Shown here in pieces: positions 18,063 through 26,494 of a DNA stretch of 64,000 nucleotides. Where the stretch lies: contig CAYJGW010000006.1 in assembly GCA_964369425.1 (NCBI GenBank), forward strand, positions 15,841 through 79,840. Reading direction: 5' to 3'. Made by a program: the position numbers and the translations under genes. The stretch is from CAUPWF01 sp964369425 (GTDB lineage: Bacteria > Bacillota > Clostridia > Lachnospirales > Lachnospiraceae). A model generated the notes under the pieces. That model searched no databases. It was not told the DNA's origin and saw only the letters and a list, made by a program, of their open reading frames with translations. Each line of letters starts with the position of its first letter. Positions within the stretch are counted from its first letter, which is position 1.

Positions 18063-18857
18063 ATGAAATTAGGATTTATAGGATGTGGAAACATGGCTAC
18101 TGCTATGCTTTCGGGAATTATAGCAAATGGGATTTGCACTAAAGAAGAAATTATTGCTTCAGACTTGATGGAAGTCAGCAGAGAGATTGCCAAACAGAAT
18201 CTAAATATCCAAGTTACAGAATCGAATATAGAAGTGGCAAAAAAGGCAGAAATTATTGTACTAGCGGTGAAGCCACAGTTTTATGAAGCTGCGATTAACG
18301 AGATTAAAGATAGTGTAACAGAGTCACAGATCATTGTAACTATCGCACCAGGAAAGACGTTAGAATGGTTAAAAGAAAAGTTTGGTAAAGAGATAAAGAT
18401 TGTTCGTACGATGCCAAATACACCGGCTATGGTTATGGAAGGAATGACAGGAGCCTGTGCAAATGAAAATGTTACAAAAGAAGAATTAGATAAAGTTTGT
18501 AGGATTTTAAATGGATTTGGGAAGACAGAAGTAGTAAGCGAGCACTTAATGGATGTGGTGACTTGCACAAGCGGAAGTTCACCAGCATACGTATTTATGT
18601 TCATTGAAGCCATGGCAGATGCGGCAGTATCAGAAGGAATGCCACGCCAGCAAGCGTATAAAGTTGCAGCTCAAGCAGTGCTTGGAAGTGCAAAGATGGT
18701 ATTAGAGACAGAGATGCATCCGGGGGCATTAAAAGATATGGTTTGTTCACCAGGTGGAACAACAATTGAAGCGGTAAGAGTGTTAGAAGAAAAAGGAATG
18801 AGAAGTTCGGTGTTTGAAGCCATGAAAGCTTGCGCGAAAAAGGCAAAAGGGATGTAG
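18063..18857 (+). CDS. proC: Pyrroline-5-carboxylate reductase
   Basis: A 264-aa ProC. It has the N-terminal dinucleotide-binding motif GFIGCGNMATAM, the VKPQ and RTMPNTPA motifs and the conserved SGSSPAYVFMFIEA and SPGGTTIEAV segments of the dimer and active site. It reduces 1-pyrroline-5-carboxylate to L-proline with NAD(P)H. It lies 16 bases after hypD, so the two enzymes form a two-step route from hydroxyproline to proline; the proline may feed protein synthesis or Stickland-type reduction. The enzyme can also serve ordinary proline biosynthesis. Confidence 0.95.
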   Translation: MKLGFIGCGNMATAMLSGIIANGICTKEEIIASDLMEVSREIAKQNLNIQVTESNIEVAKKAEIIVLAVKPQFYEAAINEIKDSVTESQIIVTIAPGKTLEWLKEKFGKEIKIVRTMPNTPAMVMEGMTGACANENVTKEELDKVCRILNGFGKTEVVSEHLMDVVTCTSGSSPAYVFMFIEAMADAAVSEGMPRQQAYKVAAQAVLGSAKMVLETEMHPGALKDMVCSPGGTTIEAVRVLEEKGMRSSVFEAMKACAKKAKGM

Positions 18858-18885
18858 TAAATCTCAACACGATAAGAAAAAAAGG

Positions 18886-18912
18886 GGGACAACTATAAAA
18901 AGTTGTCCCTTT
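18886..18912. terminator. Bidirectional terminator after proC
   Basis: Stem GGGACAACT / AGTTGTCCC with a six-base loop is followed by TTT on the plus strand and preceded by an A-run that becomes a T-tract on the minus strand. It serves proC and the convergent BFD-like gene. Confidence 0.75.
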
Positions 18913-19108
18913 AATCGTAAATTATCTTTGAGATTGTGTCCATTACATCATCGTAGCAACCGCCACAGCCTGTGCTACACTGTGTTTGTTCTTGAATGAT
19001 TGAAAAATAATTTTCCACTTCTTCAAATTCTTGACTTTCATTTAACACTTTTTCAACATCAGCTACGGAAACATTCATACAGTTACAAATAGTTCTATTC
19101 TCTAACAT
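18911..19108 (-). CDS. BFD-like [2Fe-2S]-binding protein
   Basis: A 65-aa protein with the bacterioferritin-associated ferredoxin domain: CNC at residues 9-11 and CSTGCGGC near residue 50, the CxC...CxxxxCC-like spacing of four cysteine ligands. Stand-alone BFD proteins release iron from bacterioferritin or pass electrons; BFD domains also occur in NAD(P)H enzymes. No ferritin gene is nearby, so its partner is unknown. It is a monocistronic minus-strand gene between two terminator/promoter regions. Confidence 0.75.
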   Translation of the reverse strand: MLENRTICNCMNVSVADVEKVLNESQEFEEVENYFSIIQEQTQCSTGCGGCYDDVMDTISKIIYD

Positions 19109-19167
19109 ATTTACCCACCTCGCTTTTTTGTTGTATTAATTACATTTTAACAGATAGGCAGTATATG

Positions 19168-20433
19168 TCAATCATTCTGTACCTTATCGTCATAATTTTT
19201 CACAGCTTTTGCTAGAAAGATCATGATGATACAGATGACAAATATAATCAAATTCAATACAAATGGATAAGTTGTATTCCATTCAAAAATCTTTCCGATA
19301 ATAAAGCCAAAAGGCACAGAGATTGCAATGGTTCCAGCGTTAAAAATTGCATAAATTCTTGAACGCTCTTCGATATCTACATAAGATGCCATGAGGGCAT
19401 CTTTTCGTGGAATCACGATAGCGTAAGCGATAGATTCAAGAACGGTGTAGGCTAGGATGTAATAAATATTGTGAGATGGTGCCATCAATAATATCAAATG
19501 GCTTGCAATATAAAAAGTGAAAGCGAACAAAAGGGAGTTCTTCATTTTTAGTCGTTGTAAGAAATCTTGTAATAACAAAACGAATATAAGCATGATTAAA
19601 GTTCGAATCATAGGGAAAATGGCTACAAAATCATCAGGTATAGAAAGAGTTTCGGTTATGTAAAGTGAAAAAAAGTTTGCAGTTGTAATTAGTATGATGT
19701 TAGAAAGGGACATAAAAAGCAGTACAAACATCATATTGCTGGACTTGAGAATTTTTTGTAGCACTCCCTTATATCCGGAAAGAAGAGTCAAGTAGGAAAC
19801 GTCCTTTGTCTCTAATATTCGTGCTTCTCCTATTGTAGTTTCTTTTCCATGAATGTAAAGAAGAACAAATTTTGCAGTCATAGAGAGGCCAGAGATAAAG
19901 TAAATGACAGACACAACCTCTATAACAGAATAACGATCCACAAAATAAATGGCTAATGGAGAAAAAAATACGGAGAGCATTCCGCATAAATGAACCAGCG
20001 TGAAGGCATTGGTCAAGTGTTTTTGAGGGCAATCTTCAATAAATAAGCAACTCCAAGAAGCATTCGTAATCTGATAACTAGCATTGATACAACTAGCTAG
20101 CAAAAATAGCCAAAAGTTATCTGCGAAAGCCCAGATAAAGCAAGGAATAGACCAAGCGATGGTATCAAATATAAAAGTGGTTTTGCGTCGACCGAGTTTG
20201 TCGGTGACCACTCCTCCTATCAAAGAAAAAAATACCTGTAGGAAGTATCCTACAGAAATCGTGATGCCGATTTGCTCACTAGAAAGCCCTAATTGATACA
20301 TATATAGCGAAGCAAAAGGCGAAAATAAAGCAAAAGGGATATACCAAAGAGGTTCTGTGATTAAGGACCATTTGGGGTTTCCTTTCAATTCTGAAAAGGT
20401 TCGAAAAAGTCCGAGTGTTTTAAGTGATTTCAT
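19168..20433 (-). CDS. MFS transporter, substrate unknown
   Basis: A 421-aa hydrophobic protein with about twelve predicted membrane helices. The loop between helices 2 and 3 contains GGVVTDKLGRRKT, the signature of the major facilitator superfamily, and a second, weaker copy (PRKDALMASYVDIEERSR) follows the central loop. Residues GLS..QIG at the end of helix 1 and a cysteine- and tryptophan-rich helix 4 are seen, but nothing fixes a substrate. It is transcribed alone, divergent from the phosphate transporter. Confidence 0.8.
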   Translation of the reverse strand: MKSLKTLGLFRTFSELKGNPKWSLITEPLWYIPFALFSPFASLYMYQLGLSSEQIGITISVGYFLQVFFSLIGGVVTDKLGRRKTTFIFDTIAWSIPCFIWAFADNFWLFLLASCINASYQITNASWSCLFIEDCPQKHLTNAFTLVHLCGMLSVFFSPLAIYFVDRYSVIEVVSVIYFISGLSMTAKFVLLYIHGKETTIGEARILETKDVSYLTLLSGYKGVLQKILKSSNMMFVLLFMSLSNIILITTANFFSLYITETLSIPDDFVAIFPMIRTLIMLIFVLLLQDFLQRLKMKNSLLFAFTFYIASHLILLMAPSHNIYYILAYTVLESIAYAIVIPRKDALMASYVDIEERSRIYAIFNAGTIAISVPFGFIIGKIFEWNTTYPFVLNLIIFVICIIMIFLAKAVKNYDDKVQND

Positions 20434-20613
20434 AAGTTTACCTGCCCATTCTTGTTAATGAAATCATTATAGCTGAATGAAGGGAAAAAGGATAGAGGAA
20501 AGACGATCAAATTTATTTGTATAGGTTTTGTAAAAATATGTTGAAATTTAGGAGAGAGAGTGCTAATGTAAAGAAGGTGTTAAAATCAAGTAAAATTTAC
20601 AGGAGAAAGAAAA

Positions 20614-22254
20614 ATGGATTATGTAGGCATAATTATAGGATTTTTAGGTGGTCTGGGTATGTTTATCTATGGGATGCATATTATGGCCGGAGGATTAGAA
20701 AACGCGGCAGGATCTAAGTTGAAATCGATGTTAGAGATTTTGACAAAAAATAAATTAATGGGAGTCTGTCTCGGTGCATTTATTACAGCGGTAATTCAAA
20801 GTTCATCAGCTACAACCGTAATGGTCGTAGGGTTTGTAAATGCAGGGGTTATGAACCTTGTACAAGCTATGAGTGTTATCATGGGAGCCAATATTGGTAC
20901 AACAGTTACAGGGTGGTTGGTATCATCAGCAGAATGGATGGATTTTCTAAGTCCAACTACACTAGCGCCGATTGCAATTATGGTCGGGGTTATCGTGATG
21001 CTCACAGCAAAGAAAAGTAATAATAAAGATGTTGCAAGTATTGTGATTGGATTTGGACTTTTATTTGTAGGGATATCAACAATGTCAGATGCGGTGTATC
21101 CACTGAGAGAATCTGAATCAATTACGAATCTATTCGTGACATTAGGGCAAAACCCAATCTTAGGTATTGCAGCTGGTGCAATTGTTACAGCGGTAATTCA
21201 GAGTTCATCAGCATCGGTAGGTATTCTACAAAGTTTGGCAGTGGCCGGTTTGGTTCCATTTAGTGCGGCGGTGTATATCATCATGGGACAAAACATTGGA
21301 ACCTGTATTACAGCAATGTTATCTAGTGTAGGTGCTAGAAAAACTGCGAAGACAGCAGCATATATGCACTTATTATTCAATATCATTGGATCGACAGTAT
21401 TTACCATTGCAGCAGTTGTATTTTTTAAAGTCATCAATCCAGGAATGGGTACGGGAGATATTACAACTACAGAGATTAGTGTTGTTCACACTGCATTTAA
21501 CATAGCAACTACAGTATTACTATTCCCAGCATCTGGAATGATTATCAAGCTAGCAAAAAAAATGAGTGGTTTAAAAGAAGAGAGTACCAAGACGAAGAAA
21601 GTACAATTAGACGATCGTATGCTACAGACGCCTTCAATTGCTTTGCAATCAGCAGTAGGAGAAGTGGCTCGTATGGGTGGTATTATTGTCGAGATGCTAG
21701 AGCTTAGCAAAAGTGTAATGTTTGACAAAAAGTCAGAAAAGATAGAAGAAATCAAAGAAAAAGAATCTATGATTGATGTGATTAGTTCAGCGACTACAGA
21801 TTATGCAGTGAAATTAAGTGGAATGCAGATCAGCGAAAGAGAACATGAGGATACAGTTCACTTGTTATCGATCGTTTCTCATATGGAAAGGGTGAGTGAT
21901 TACTGTGAGAACATCTCCGAGTTTGCAGAAGTATTAAAGGAAAAAAACATTGGTTTTTCAGAGACGGCAAAGAAAGAATTAGAAGAGATGTTAGATGTGT
22001 GTATGGATAGTTTCGTGTGTGCATTGGATGCTTACGAATCATCGGATAAGAATAAAGCACTTAAAGTTGTGGAACTTGAGACTAAGGCAGATGACTTAGA
22101 AGAGAAGTTGAGAGCAAAGCATATTAAGCGTTTAGTAGGAAATCAATGTAATGTGGAATCAGGAGTTGTGTACCTAGATGCATTGATCTCATTAGAGAGA
22201 ATTTCTGATCATGCGAGAAATATTGCAGAAGAAGTAATAGAAAGAGCGGTATAA
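20614..22254 (+). CDS. Na/Pi cotransporter family protein with PhoU-like domain
   Basis: A 546-aa protein. The membrane half (about residues 1-310) has two inverted copies of the Na/Pi motif, TAVIQSSSATT and TAVIQSSSASV, which form the substrate site of the SLC34/NptA family. The C-terminal half (about 340-546) is helical and resembles PhoU, which may sense or gate transport. The ATG at 20614 has AGGAG at 20601-20605. It probably imports phosphate using a sodium gradient; PhoU-linked members may also export phosphate. Monocistronic, with a strong terminator. Confidence 0.9.
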   Translation: MDYVGIIIGFLGGLGMFIYGMHIMAGGLENAAGSKLKSMLEILTKNKLMGVCLGAFITAVIQSSSATTVMVVGFVNAGVMNLVQAMSVIMGANIGTTVTGWLVSSAEWMDFLSPTTLAPIAIMVGVIVMLTAKKSNNKDVASIVIGFGLLFVGISTMSDAVYPLRESESITNLFVTLGQNPILGIAAGAIVTAVIQSSSASVGILQSLAVAGLVPFSAAVYIIMGQNIGTCITAMLSSVGARKTAKTAAYMHLLFNIIGSTVFTIAAVVFFKVINPGMGTGDITTTEISVVHTAFNIATTVLLFPASGMIIKLAKKMSGLKEESTKTKKVQLDDRMLQTPSIALQSAVGEVARMGGIIVEMLELSKSVMFDKKSEKIEEIKEKESMIDVISSATTDYAVKLSGMQISEREHEDTVHLLSIVSHMERVSDYCENISEFAEVLKEKNIGFSETAKKELEEMLDVCMDSFVCALDAYESSDKNKALKVVELETKADDLEEKLRAKHIKRLVGNQCNVESGVVYLDALISLERISDHARNIAEEVIERAV

Positions 22255-22260
22255 TAAACG

Positions 22261-22288
22261 GAGGAGTAGCTAGAAATAGCTACTCCTC
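22261..22288. terminator. Bidirectional terminator after the phosphate transporter
   Basis: A perfect 12-bp stem GAGGAGTAGCTA / TAGCTACTCCTC is capped by a GAAA tetraloop. The right arm overlaps the last codons and stop of the convergent minus-strand gene. Confidence 0.8.
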
Positions 22289-22540
22289 TATTACGTGGAA
22301 TTCGAAATAATCAAATTCAATACTATCGACAAAATTATCTGAGATAAATCGACATTTATCATGTCTCTTAAATTCAGTAATTGTATTTTCTAACCAAATA
22401 GGTTTACTGAGGTCAAATTCATAGCAAAATTCATCCAATGCTTGAAAGACTTTCTCGGTTCGACTTTGATCTGAATTAATTTCTATTACATGATCTTTTA
22501 ACATTCTATTGTCTTTAAATAATTTACCCCATATTCTCAT
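22280..22540 (-). CDS. Conserved hypothetical protein of Lachnospiraceae type
   Basis: An 86-aa soluble protein beginning MRIWGKLFKDNR and ending in an acidic segment, with the core motif CYEFDLSKPIWLENTI. I recall similar short proteins across Lachnospiraceae and related Clostridia, always annotated as hypothetical. No membrane segment, signal peptide or metal motif is visible. It is monocistronic, and its last codons lie in the terminator hairpin of the convergent transporter gene. Confidence 0.6.
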   Translation of the reverse strand: MRIWGKLFKDNRMLKDHVIEINSDQSRTEKVFQALDEFCYEFDLSKPIWLENTITEFKRHDKCRFISDNFVDSIEFDYFEFHVIEE

Positions 22541-22638
22541 ATCTAAAAAGTCCTTTCAGTGGAAATGTTTTAACATAGTATGTGCAATTATACCATTATA
22601 TGATATAGTAAGTACAGAATTTTTTTGGAGGGTTGAAG

Positions 22639-23703
22639 ATGAAAGGAATTACAAATATTTTTAAACATATTTTTATTGATGGTTTAAGTGGAATGGCACA
22701 AGGGTTGTTTGCTACGCTTATCATGGGGACAATCATTCAGCAAATCGGGAACTTTGTAGGTGGAGAGTGGGGAACGTTGATTTATTATGTAGGCAAGGTG
22801 GCAGCTTCTTTGACAGGTGCAGGAATTGGAATGGGAGTAGCAGCAAAGTATAAAGAAAGTGAACTAGTGTCTGTATCAGCAGCAGTAGCAGGAATGATAG
22901 GAGCATATGCATCCTCTATTTTAAGTGGAGCTCTTTTAATGGAAGGAAATCCTTTTTACATAGGGCCAGGAGAACCGTTGGGAGCGTTTATTGCTGCATT
23001 TTCAGGAATAACAGTTGGTCACCTCGTTTCTAAAAAGACGAAATTAGATATCATCGTCACACCACTTGTTACAATTGGAACAGGGAGTGTGGTTGGGCTA
23101 ATTTTAGGACCACCGATTTCATCTGTTATGATACAACTTGGACAATTAGTGAACTGGGGGACAGAGCAGCAACCATTATTGATGGGAATAGTTGTGGCGG
23201 TACTGATGGGGATGTTTTTGACGCTTCCAATCAGTTCAGCTGCTATAGGGGTTATTTTGAACTTATCTGGCTTAGCAGCGGGAGCGGCAACAGTTGGATG
23301 TTGTTGCAATATGATAGGATTTGCAGTGGCAAGCTTTAGAGAAAACGGTATTGGAGGACTTGTGGCACAAGGGATTGGAACTTCTATGTTACAAGTGCCA
23401 AATATTATGAAAAAGCCACTCATTTGGATGCCAGCAATCATTTCTAGTGCAATACTTGGACCGATTTCTACTATGTTTGTGGAAATACAAAACAATGCAA
23501 CAGGATCAGGAATGGGAACAGCAGGTCTAGTAGGTCCAATCATGGCATTCCAAACAATGATAGAAAACGGGTCAGAAGTAGAGGTGTTATTAAAGATTAT
23601 ATTGATGTTATTTATATTACCAGCAATAGTGTCGGTGGCATGTTCGGAGGCAATGCGAAAAGCTGGGATAATAAAAGTAGGGGATATGAAACTTGATTTG
23701 TAG
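22639..23703 (+). CDS. PTS sugar transporter IIC-like protein (PTS_EIIC_2 family), orphan
   Basis: A 354-aa membrane protein with about nine or ten helices and glycine-rich loops. It matches the EIIC_2 family by the GCCCNMIGFAVASFRENG stretch and the LQVPNIMKKP segment. No EIIA or EIIB component is encoded nearby, as is usual for this family, so it may be a transporter without classic phosphotransfer. The ATG at 22639 is preferred over the TTG at 22633 because GGAGGG at 22627-22632 fits as its ribosome site. The substrate is unknown. Confidence 0.8.
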   Translation: MKGITNIFKHIFIDGLSGMAQGLFATLIMGTIIQQIGNFVGGEWGTLIYYVGKVAASLTGAGIGMGVAAKYKESELVSVSAAVAGMIGAYASSILSGALLMEGNPFYIGPGEPLGAFIAAFSGITVGHLVSKKTKLDIIVTPLVTIGTGSVVGLILGPPISSVMIQLGQLVNWGTEQQPLLMGIVVAVLMGMFLTLPISSAAIGVILNLSGLAAGAATVGCCCNMIGFAVASFRENGIGGLVAQGIGTSMLQVPNIMKKPLIWMPAIISSAILGPISTMFVEIQNNATGSGMGTAGLVGPIMAFQTMIENGSEVEVLLKIILMLFILPAIVSVACSEAMRKAGIIKVGDMKLDL

Positions 23704-23762
23704 AAAAAGAGAGAAAAACGTCAAGTGTTTTCAGAAATTTAAGAAATAATACTTGAAAAAAT

Positions 23763-23791
23763 GAGACAAAAATAAGAAAATGTGATATACT
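23763..23791 (+). promoter_or_regulatory. Promoter of the alarmone synthetase gene
   Basis: An extended -10 element TGATATACT (23783-23791) is preceded after 17 bases by GAGACA (23763-23768), four of six matches to the -35 consensus. Confidence 0.45.
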
Positions 23792-23837
23792 ACAAACGAG
23801 ATAAACAGTCTTCAAATGAAACGAGAGGAGTCTAGTA

Positions 23838-24536
23838 ATGATATTGAAAGATGCAGTAAAAACATATGAGGACGTGGATAGTTGGAAGACTGTGATTTTT
23901 TTGTATAACGCAGCATTAAAGGAAGTTGGAACAAAATTAGAGATTCTCAATGATGAATTCCAACATGTACACCAATATAACCCGATAGAGCATATAAAGA
24001 CGCGGATTAAAACAGCAGAGAGTATTGTGAAAAAATTAAAGAAGTATGGATATGAGACGACGATTGAAAACATGGTGAGTCATGTGAATGATATCGCAGG
24101 AGTTCGCTTGATTTGTTCTTTTACATCAGACATCTATATGCTAGCAGAGATGATTGGAAAGCAGAGTGATTTAAAAGTTGTTTCAATTAAAGATTATATA
24201 AAAACACCAAAAGAGAGTGGATATAAAAGTTATCATATGCTAGTGGCAGTTCCAATCTATCTATCAGATAGTGTGGTAGACACAAAAGTGGAAATACAGA
24301 TTCGAACGATAGCAATGGATTTTTGGGCCAGTTTAGAGCATAAGATATATTATAAATTTGAGGGAAATTGCCCCGAGTATATTACCAATGATTTGAAGGA
24401 ATGTGCGCAGATGGTATCCGCGTTGGATGACCGCATGTTGATTTTGAATGATGAGATTCAAAAGTATGCAAATGACAAGTTTGAATACATCGGAAAAAGT
24501 ATTAGTGAAGAACGAGAAGAATTAATAGTAGAATAG
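23838..24536 (+). CDS. Small alarmone synthetase, (p)ppGpp synthetase of RelQ/YjbM type
   Basis: A 232-aa single-domain GTP pyrophosphokinase. Synthetase motifs are visible in order: the R/K-rich helix IEHIKTRIKTAESIVKKLKK, NDIAGVRLIC, the ESGYKSYHML loop, and VEIQIRTIAMDFWASLEHKIYYK. There is no hydrolase (HD) domain and no TGS/ACT region, so this is a small alarmone synthetase that would supplement a long Rel enzyme encoded elsewhere. It has its own promoter. An imperfect hairpin (GTGAGCA / TGCTCAC, 24574-24598) follows without a U-tract. Confidence 0.92.
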   Translation: MILKDAVKTYEDVDSWKTVIFLYNAALKEVGTKLEILNDEFQHVHQYNPIEHIKTRIKTAESIVKKLKKYGYETTIENMVSHVNDIAGVRLICSFTSDIYMLAEMIGKQSDLKVVSIKDYIKTPKESGYKSYHMLVAVPIYLSDSVVDTKVEIQIRTIAMDFWASLEHKIYYKFEGNCPEYITNDLKECAQMVSALDDRMLILNDEIQKYANDKFEYIGKSISEEREELIVE

Positions 24537-24573
24537 ATGGCTACGGCTATTGATAGTTTGCGTGTAATTTATA

Positions 24574-24598
24574 GTGAGCAAGTATTGTACATGCTCAC
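24574..24598 (+). other. Hairpin in the gap after the alarmone synthetase gene
   Basis: GTGAGCA and TGCTCAC enclose an inner GTA-TTG-TAC stem, with one A-A mismatch between the two helices. No T-run follows, so it is at best a weak terminator or a processing element before the HAD gene. Confidence 0.4.
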
Positions 24599-24657
24599 CA
24601 ATAAATCCATATAGAGGTTAAAGTCTTAAAATTGTTTCGTGCGAAAGGAGGAGAAAA

Positions 24658-25317
24658 ATGAAAAAAGATAAAACAATTAAAGGATTGATATTTGATATGG
24701 ATGGGCTACTGTTTGATTCAGAAAGAATCGTTCAAAGAGCTTGGAACATTGCGGGGAAGAGACTAGGGTATGGTGAGAATTTTGGTGATCACATTTACAA
24801 TACCATAGGTTTCAATGTAACAAAGAGGGAACAATACTTTAAAGAGCATGTGCAAAAGGATTTTCCTATGGATTTATTTAATAAGTACACGAGAGAAGCA
24901 TATTGGGAAATTGCAGACAAAGAAGGAATTTCATTAAAACCAGGTGCAAAAGAAGTAGTGCAATACGCAAAGACAAAAGGATATAAGTTAGGGGTAGCGA
25001 CTTCGTCGAGAAAACTCCATGCAACACAATTGTTAGAGACTGGTGGCATGCTAGATATGTTAGATGCAACAGTATTTGGAGACACAGTAAGTGTAGCAAA
25101 ACCACACCCAGAGATTTATTTGAAAGCTTGCGAGAAAATCGGATTGATACCGGAGGAGTGTATAGCGGTAGAGGATTCGCCAGCAGGAGTGGAATCTGCA
25201 GTGGCAGCAGGTATGGTTACAATTATGATTCCAGATTTAGTTAGACCAACACAAGAAATCAAAGAGTTAGCAGATCATGTATATGAGGAACTCTTTCAAG
25301 TTATAGAAATTTTATAA
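24658..25317 (+). CDS. HAD-superfamily phosphatase (beta-phosphoglucomutase-like)
   Basis: A 219-aa HAD hydrolase with motif I DMDGLLFDSE (nucleophile and acid aspartates), motif II TSS, motif III lysine in VAKPHPEIY and motif IV VEDSPAGVESA. The helical cap between motifs I and II is the C1 type of the phosphoglucomutase/GPH branch. Such enzymes dephosphorylate or isomerise small sugar phosphates, and substrate cannot be told from sequence. An AGGAGG site precedes the ATG; a strong terminator follows. Confidence 0.88.
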   Translation: MKKDKTIKGLIFDMDGLLFDSERIVQRAWNIAGKRLGYGENFGDHIYNTIGFNVTKREQYFKEHVQKDFPMDLFNKYTREAYWEIADKEGISLKPGAKEVVQYAKTKGYKLGVATSSRKLHATQLLETGGMLDMLDATVFGDTVSVAKPHPEIYLKACEKIGLIPEECIAVEDSPAGVESAVAAGMVTIMIPDLVRPTQEIKELADHVYEELFQVIEIL

Positions 25318-25325
25318 AAGAACAA

Positions 25326-25366
25326 AAGAAGGGGGTATTAGGCGATAAGAGCCTAATACCCCTTTT
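25326..25366 (+). terminator. Strong terminator before the fatty-acid operon
   Basis: A perfect 12-bp stem GGGGTATTAGGC / GCCTAATACCCC with a 7-base loop is followed by TTTT and preceded by an A-rich tract. Confidence 0.85.
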
Positions 25367-25383
25367 GCGACAAAAAATCACCG

Positions 25384-25440
25384 TTGCACTTTTTTTTTGT
25401 TTGTGATATAGTTTGAAAGTAAAAGTATTTGAAGTTAAAA
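25384..25440 (+). promoter_or_regulatory. Promoter and tandem operator of the fatty-acid operon
   Basis: TTGCAC (25384-25389) and TATAGT (25407-25412) are spaced by 17 bases. Beginning at the end of the -10 box are two copies of TTTGA-N3-TAAAA (25412-25424 and 25428-25440), 16 bases apart. They resemble the TTTGA...TCAAA core reported for FabT, the MarR-family regulator of fatty-acid genes in streptococci. A MarR gene ends this operon. Promoter well supported; operator identity is inference. Confidence 0.65.
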
Positions 25441-25476
25441 TAAATTTAATGCCAAAACATGAAGAAAGGGCACAAT

Positions 25477-26430
25477 ATGATAGGAGTAATAAAAGGAACT
25501 GGTTCATCCATTCCTTCCAAAGTAGTGGACAATCATCAATTAGCTCAGATAGTGGATACAAGTGATGAATGGATTAGAGAGCGTACGGGAATTGTTAAGC
25601 GTCACATTGTAGAAGAGGAAACTACAGTTAGTATGGCGGTAGAGGCTGGAAAAAAAGCTTTAGATGATGCGAAGATAAATGCAGAAGAAGTGGATATGAT
25701 TATTGTGGCGACAATATCATCAAATGTAATTATGCCAAGTACTGCTTGTGAAGTACAACGACTAATCGGTGCAAAGAATGCAACTTGTTTTGACCTCAAT
25801 TCAGCGTGTACAGGGTTCTTGTTCGCATATAATACGGCGCAAGCGTATATTGCAATGGGAGCTGTAAGGACAGTTTTGGTGATAGGGGCAGAATCGTTAT
25901 CTAATTTACTTGATTGGAATGATAGAGGAACTTGTGTGTTGTTTGGGGATGGGGCCGGAGCAACCGTATTGGTGGCAGAAGAAGGAGAAGCTTCTCCGAT
26001 GGTTCTTTATTCAGATGGAGAAAGAGGAGTAGCTCTTACCTGTGAGACAAGACATCAGAAAAATGTAGTTGAAGAGAATACATTCCTAAAAATGGATGGA
26101 CAAGCTGTATTTAAGTTTGTAGCTAGGCAAGTGCCAGCGTGTATGGAAGAACTTTTAGATAAAATAAATATGAAAACAGATGAAATTGATTTGTTTATCG
26201 TACATCAAGCAAACAAACGAATGATAGAAACTGTAGCGAAAAGATTAAAAGTAGATGCAGAAAAAATTCCAGTTAACTTAATGAATTATGGAAATACTTC
26301 ATCAGCGAGTATTCCAATTTTGCTAGATGAATTAAATAAAGAAGGAAGACTAAAGTCAGGAATGAAATTGATAATGTCTGGATTTGGGGCAGGGCTTTCA
26401 TGGGGAGCAACGTACCTAGAATGGAAATAG
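25477..26430 (+). CDS. fabH: Beta-ketoacyl-ACP synthase III
   Basis: FabH starts each fatty acid by condensing acetyl-CoA (or a branched acyl-CoA) with malonyl-ACP. The 317-aa protein has the Cys-His-Asn triad: cysteine in NSACTGF near residue 111, histidine in VHQANKRM and asparagine in NYGNTSSASIP. The ATG at 25477, with AAAGGG at 25465-25470, gives the normal N-terminus MIGVIKGTGS; an upstream in-frame ATG at 25459 is less likely. First gene of the operon, behind a well-formed promoter. Confidence 0.96.
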   Translation: MIGVIKGTGSSIPSKVVDNHQLAQIVDTSDEWIRERTGIVKRHIVEEETTVSMAVEAGKKALDDAKINAEEVDMIIVATISSNVIMPSTACEVQRLIGAKNATCFDLNSACTGFLFAYNTAQAYIAMGAVRTVLVIGAESLSNLLDWNDRGTCVLFGDGAGATVLVAEEGEASPMVLYSDGERGVALTCETRHQKNVVEENTFLKMDGQAVFKFVARQVPACMEELLDKINMKTDEIDLFIVHQANKRMIETVAKRLKVDAEKIPVNLMNYGNTSSASIPILLDELNKEGRLKSGMKLIMSGFGAGLSWGATYLEWK

Positions 26431-26454
26431 TAATTACCGGAATTCCGGATTACA
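26431..26454 (+). other. GC-rich palindrome between fabH and acpP
   Basis: The perfect 12-bp palindrome CCGGAATTCCGG (26437-26448) stands out in AT-rich DNA. Outer TAAT/ATTA bases can extend the stem. As RNA it forms a short hairpin that could stabilise the acpP message or reduce read-through; as DNA it could be a protein site. Confidence 0.5.
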
Positions 26455-26494
26455 TATAAAAATGAATATAAGTGAACAAAAGGAGACAAAAATT

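Noticed and set aside
24574..24598. A true terminator after the alarmone synthetase gene
   Set aside because: The stem is imperfect and no T-run follows, so it is listed only as a hairpin.
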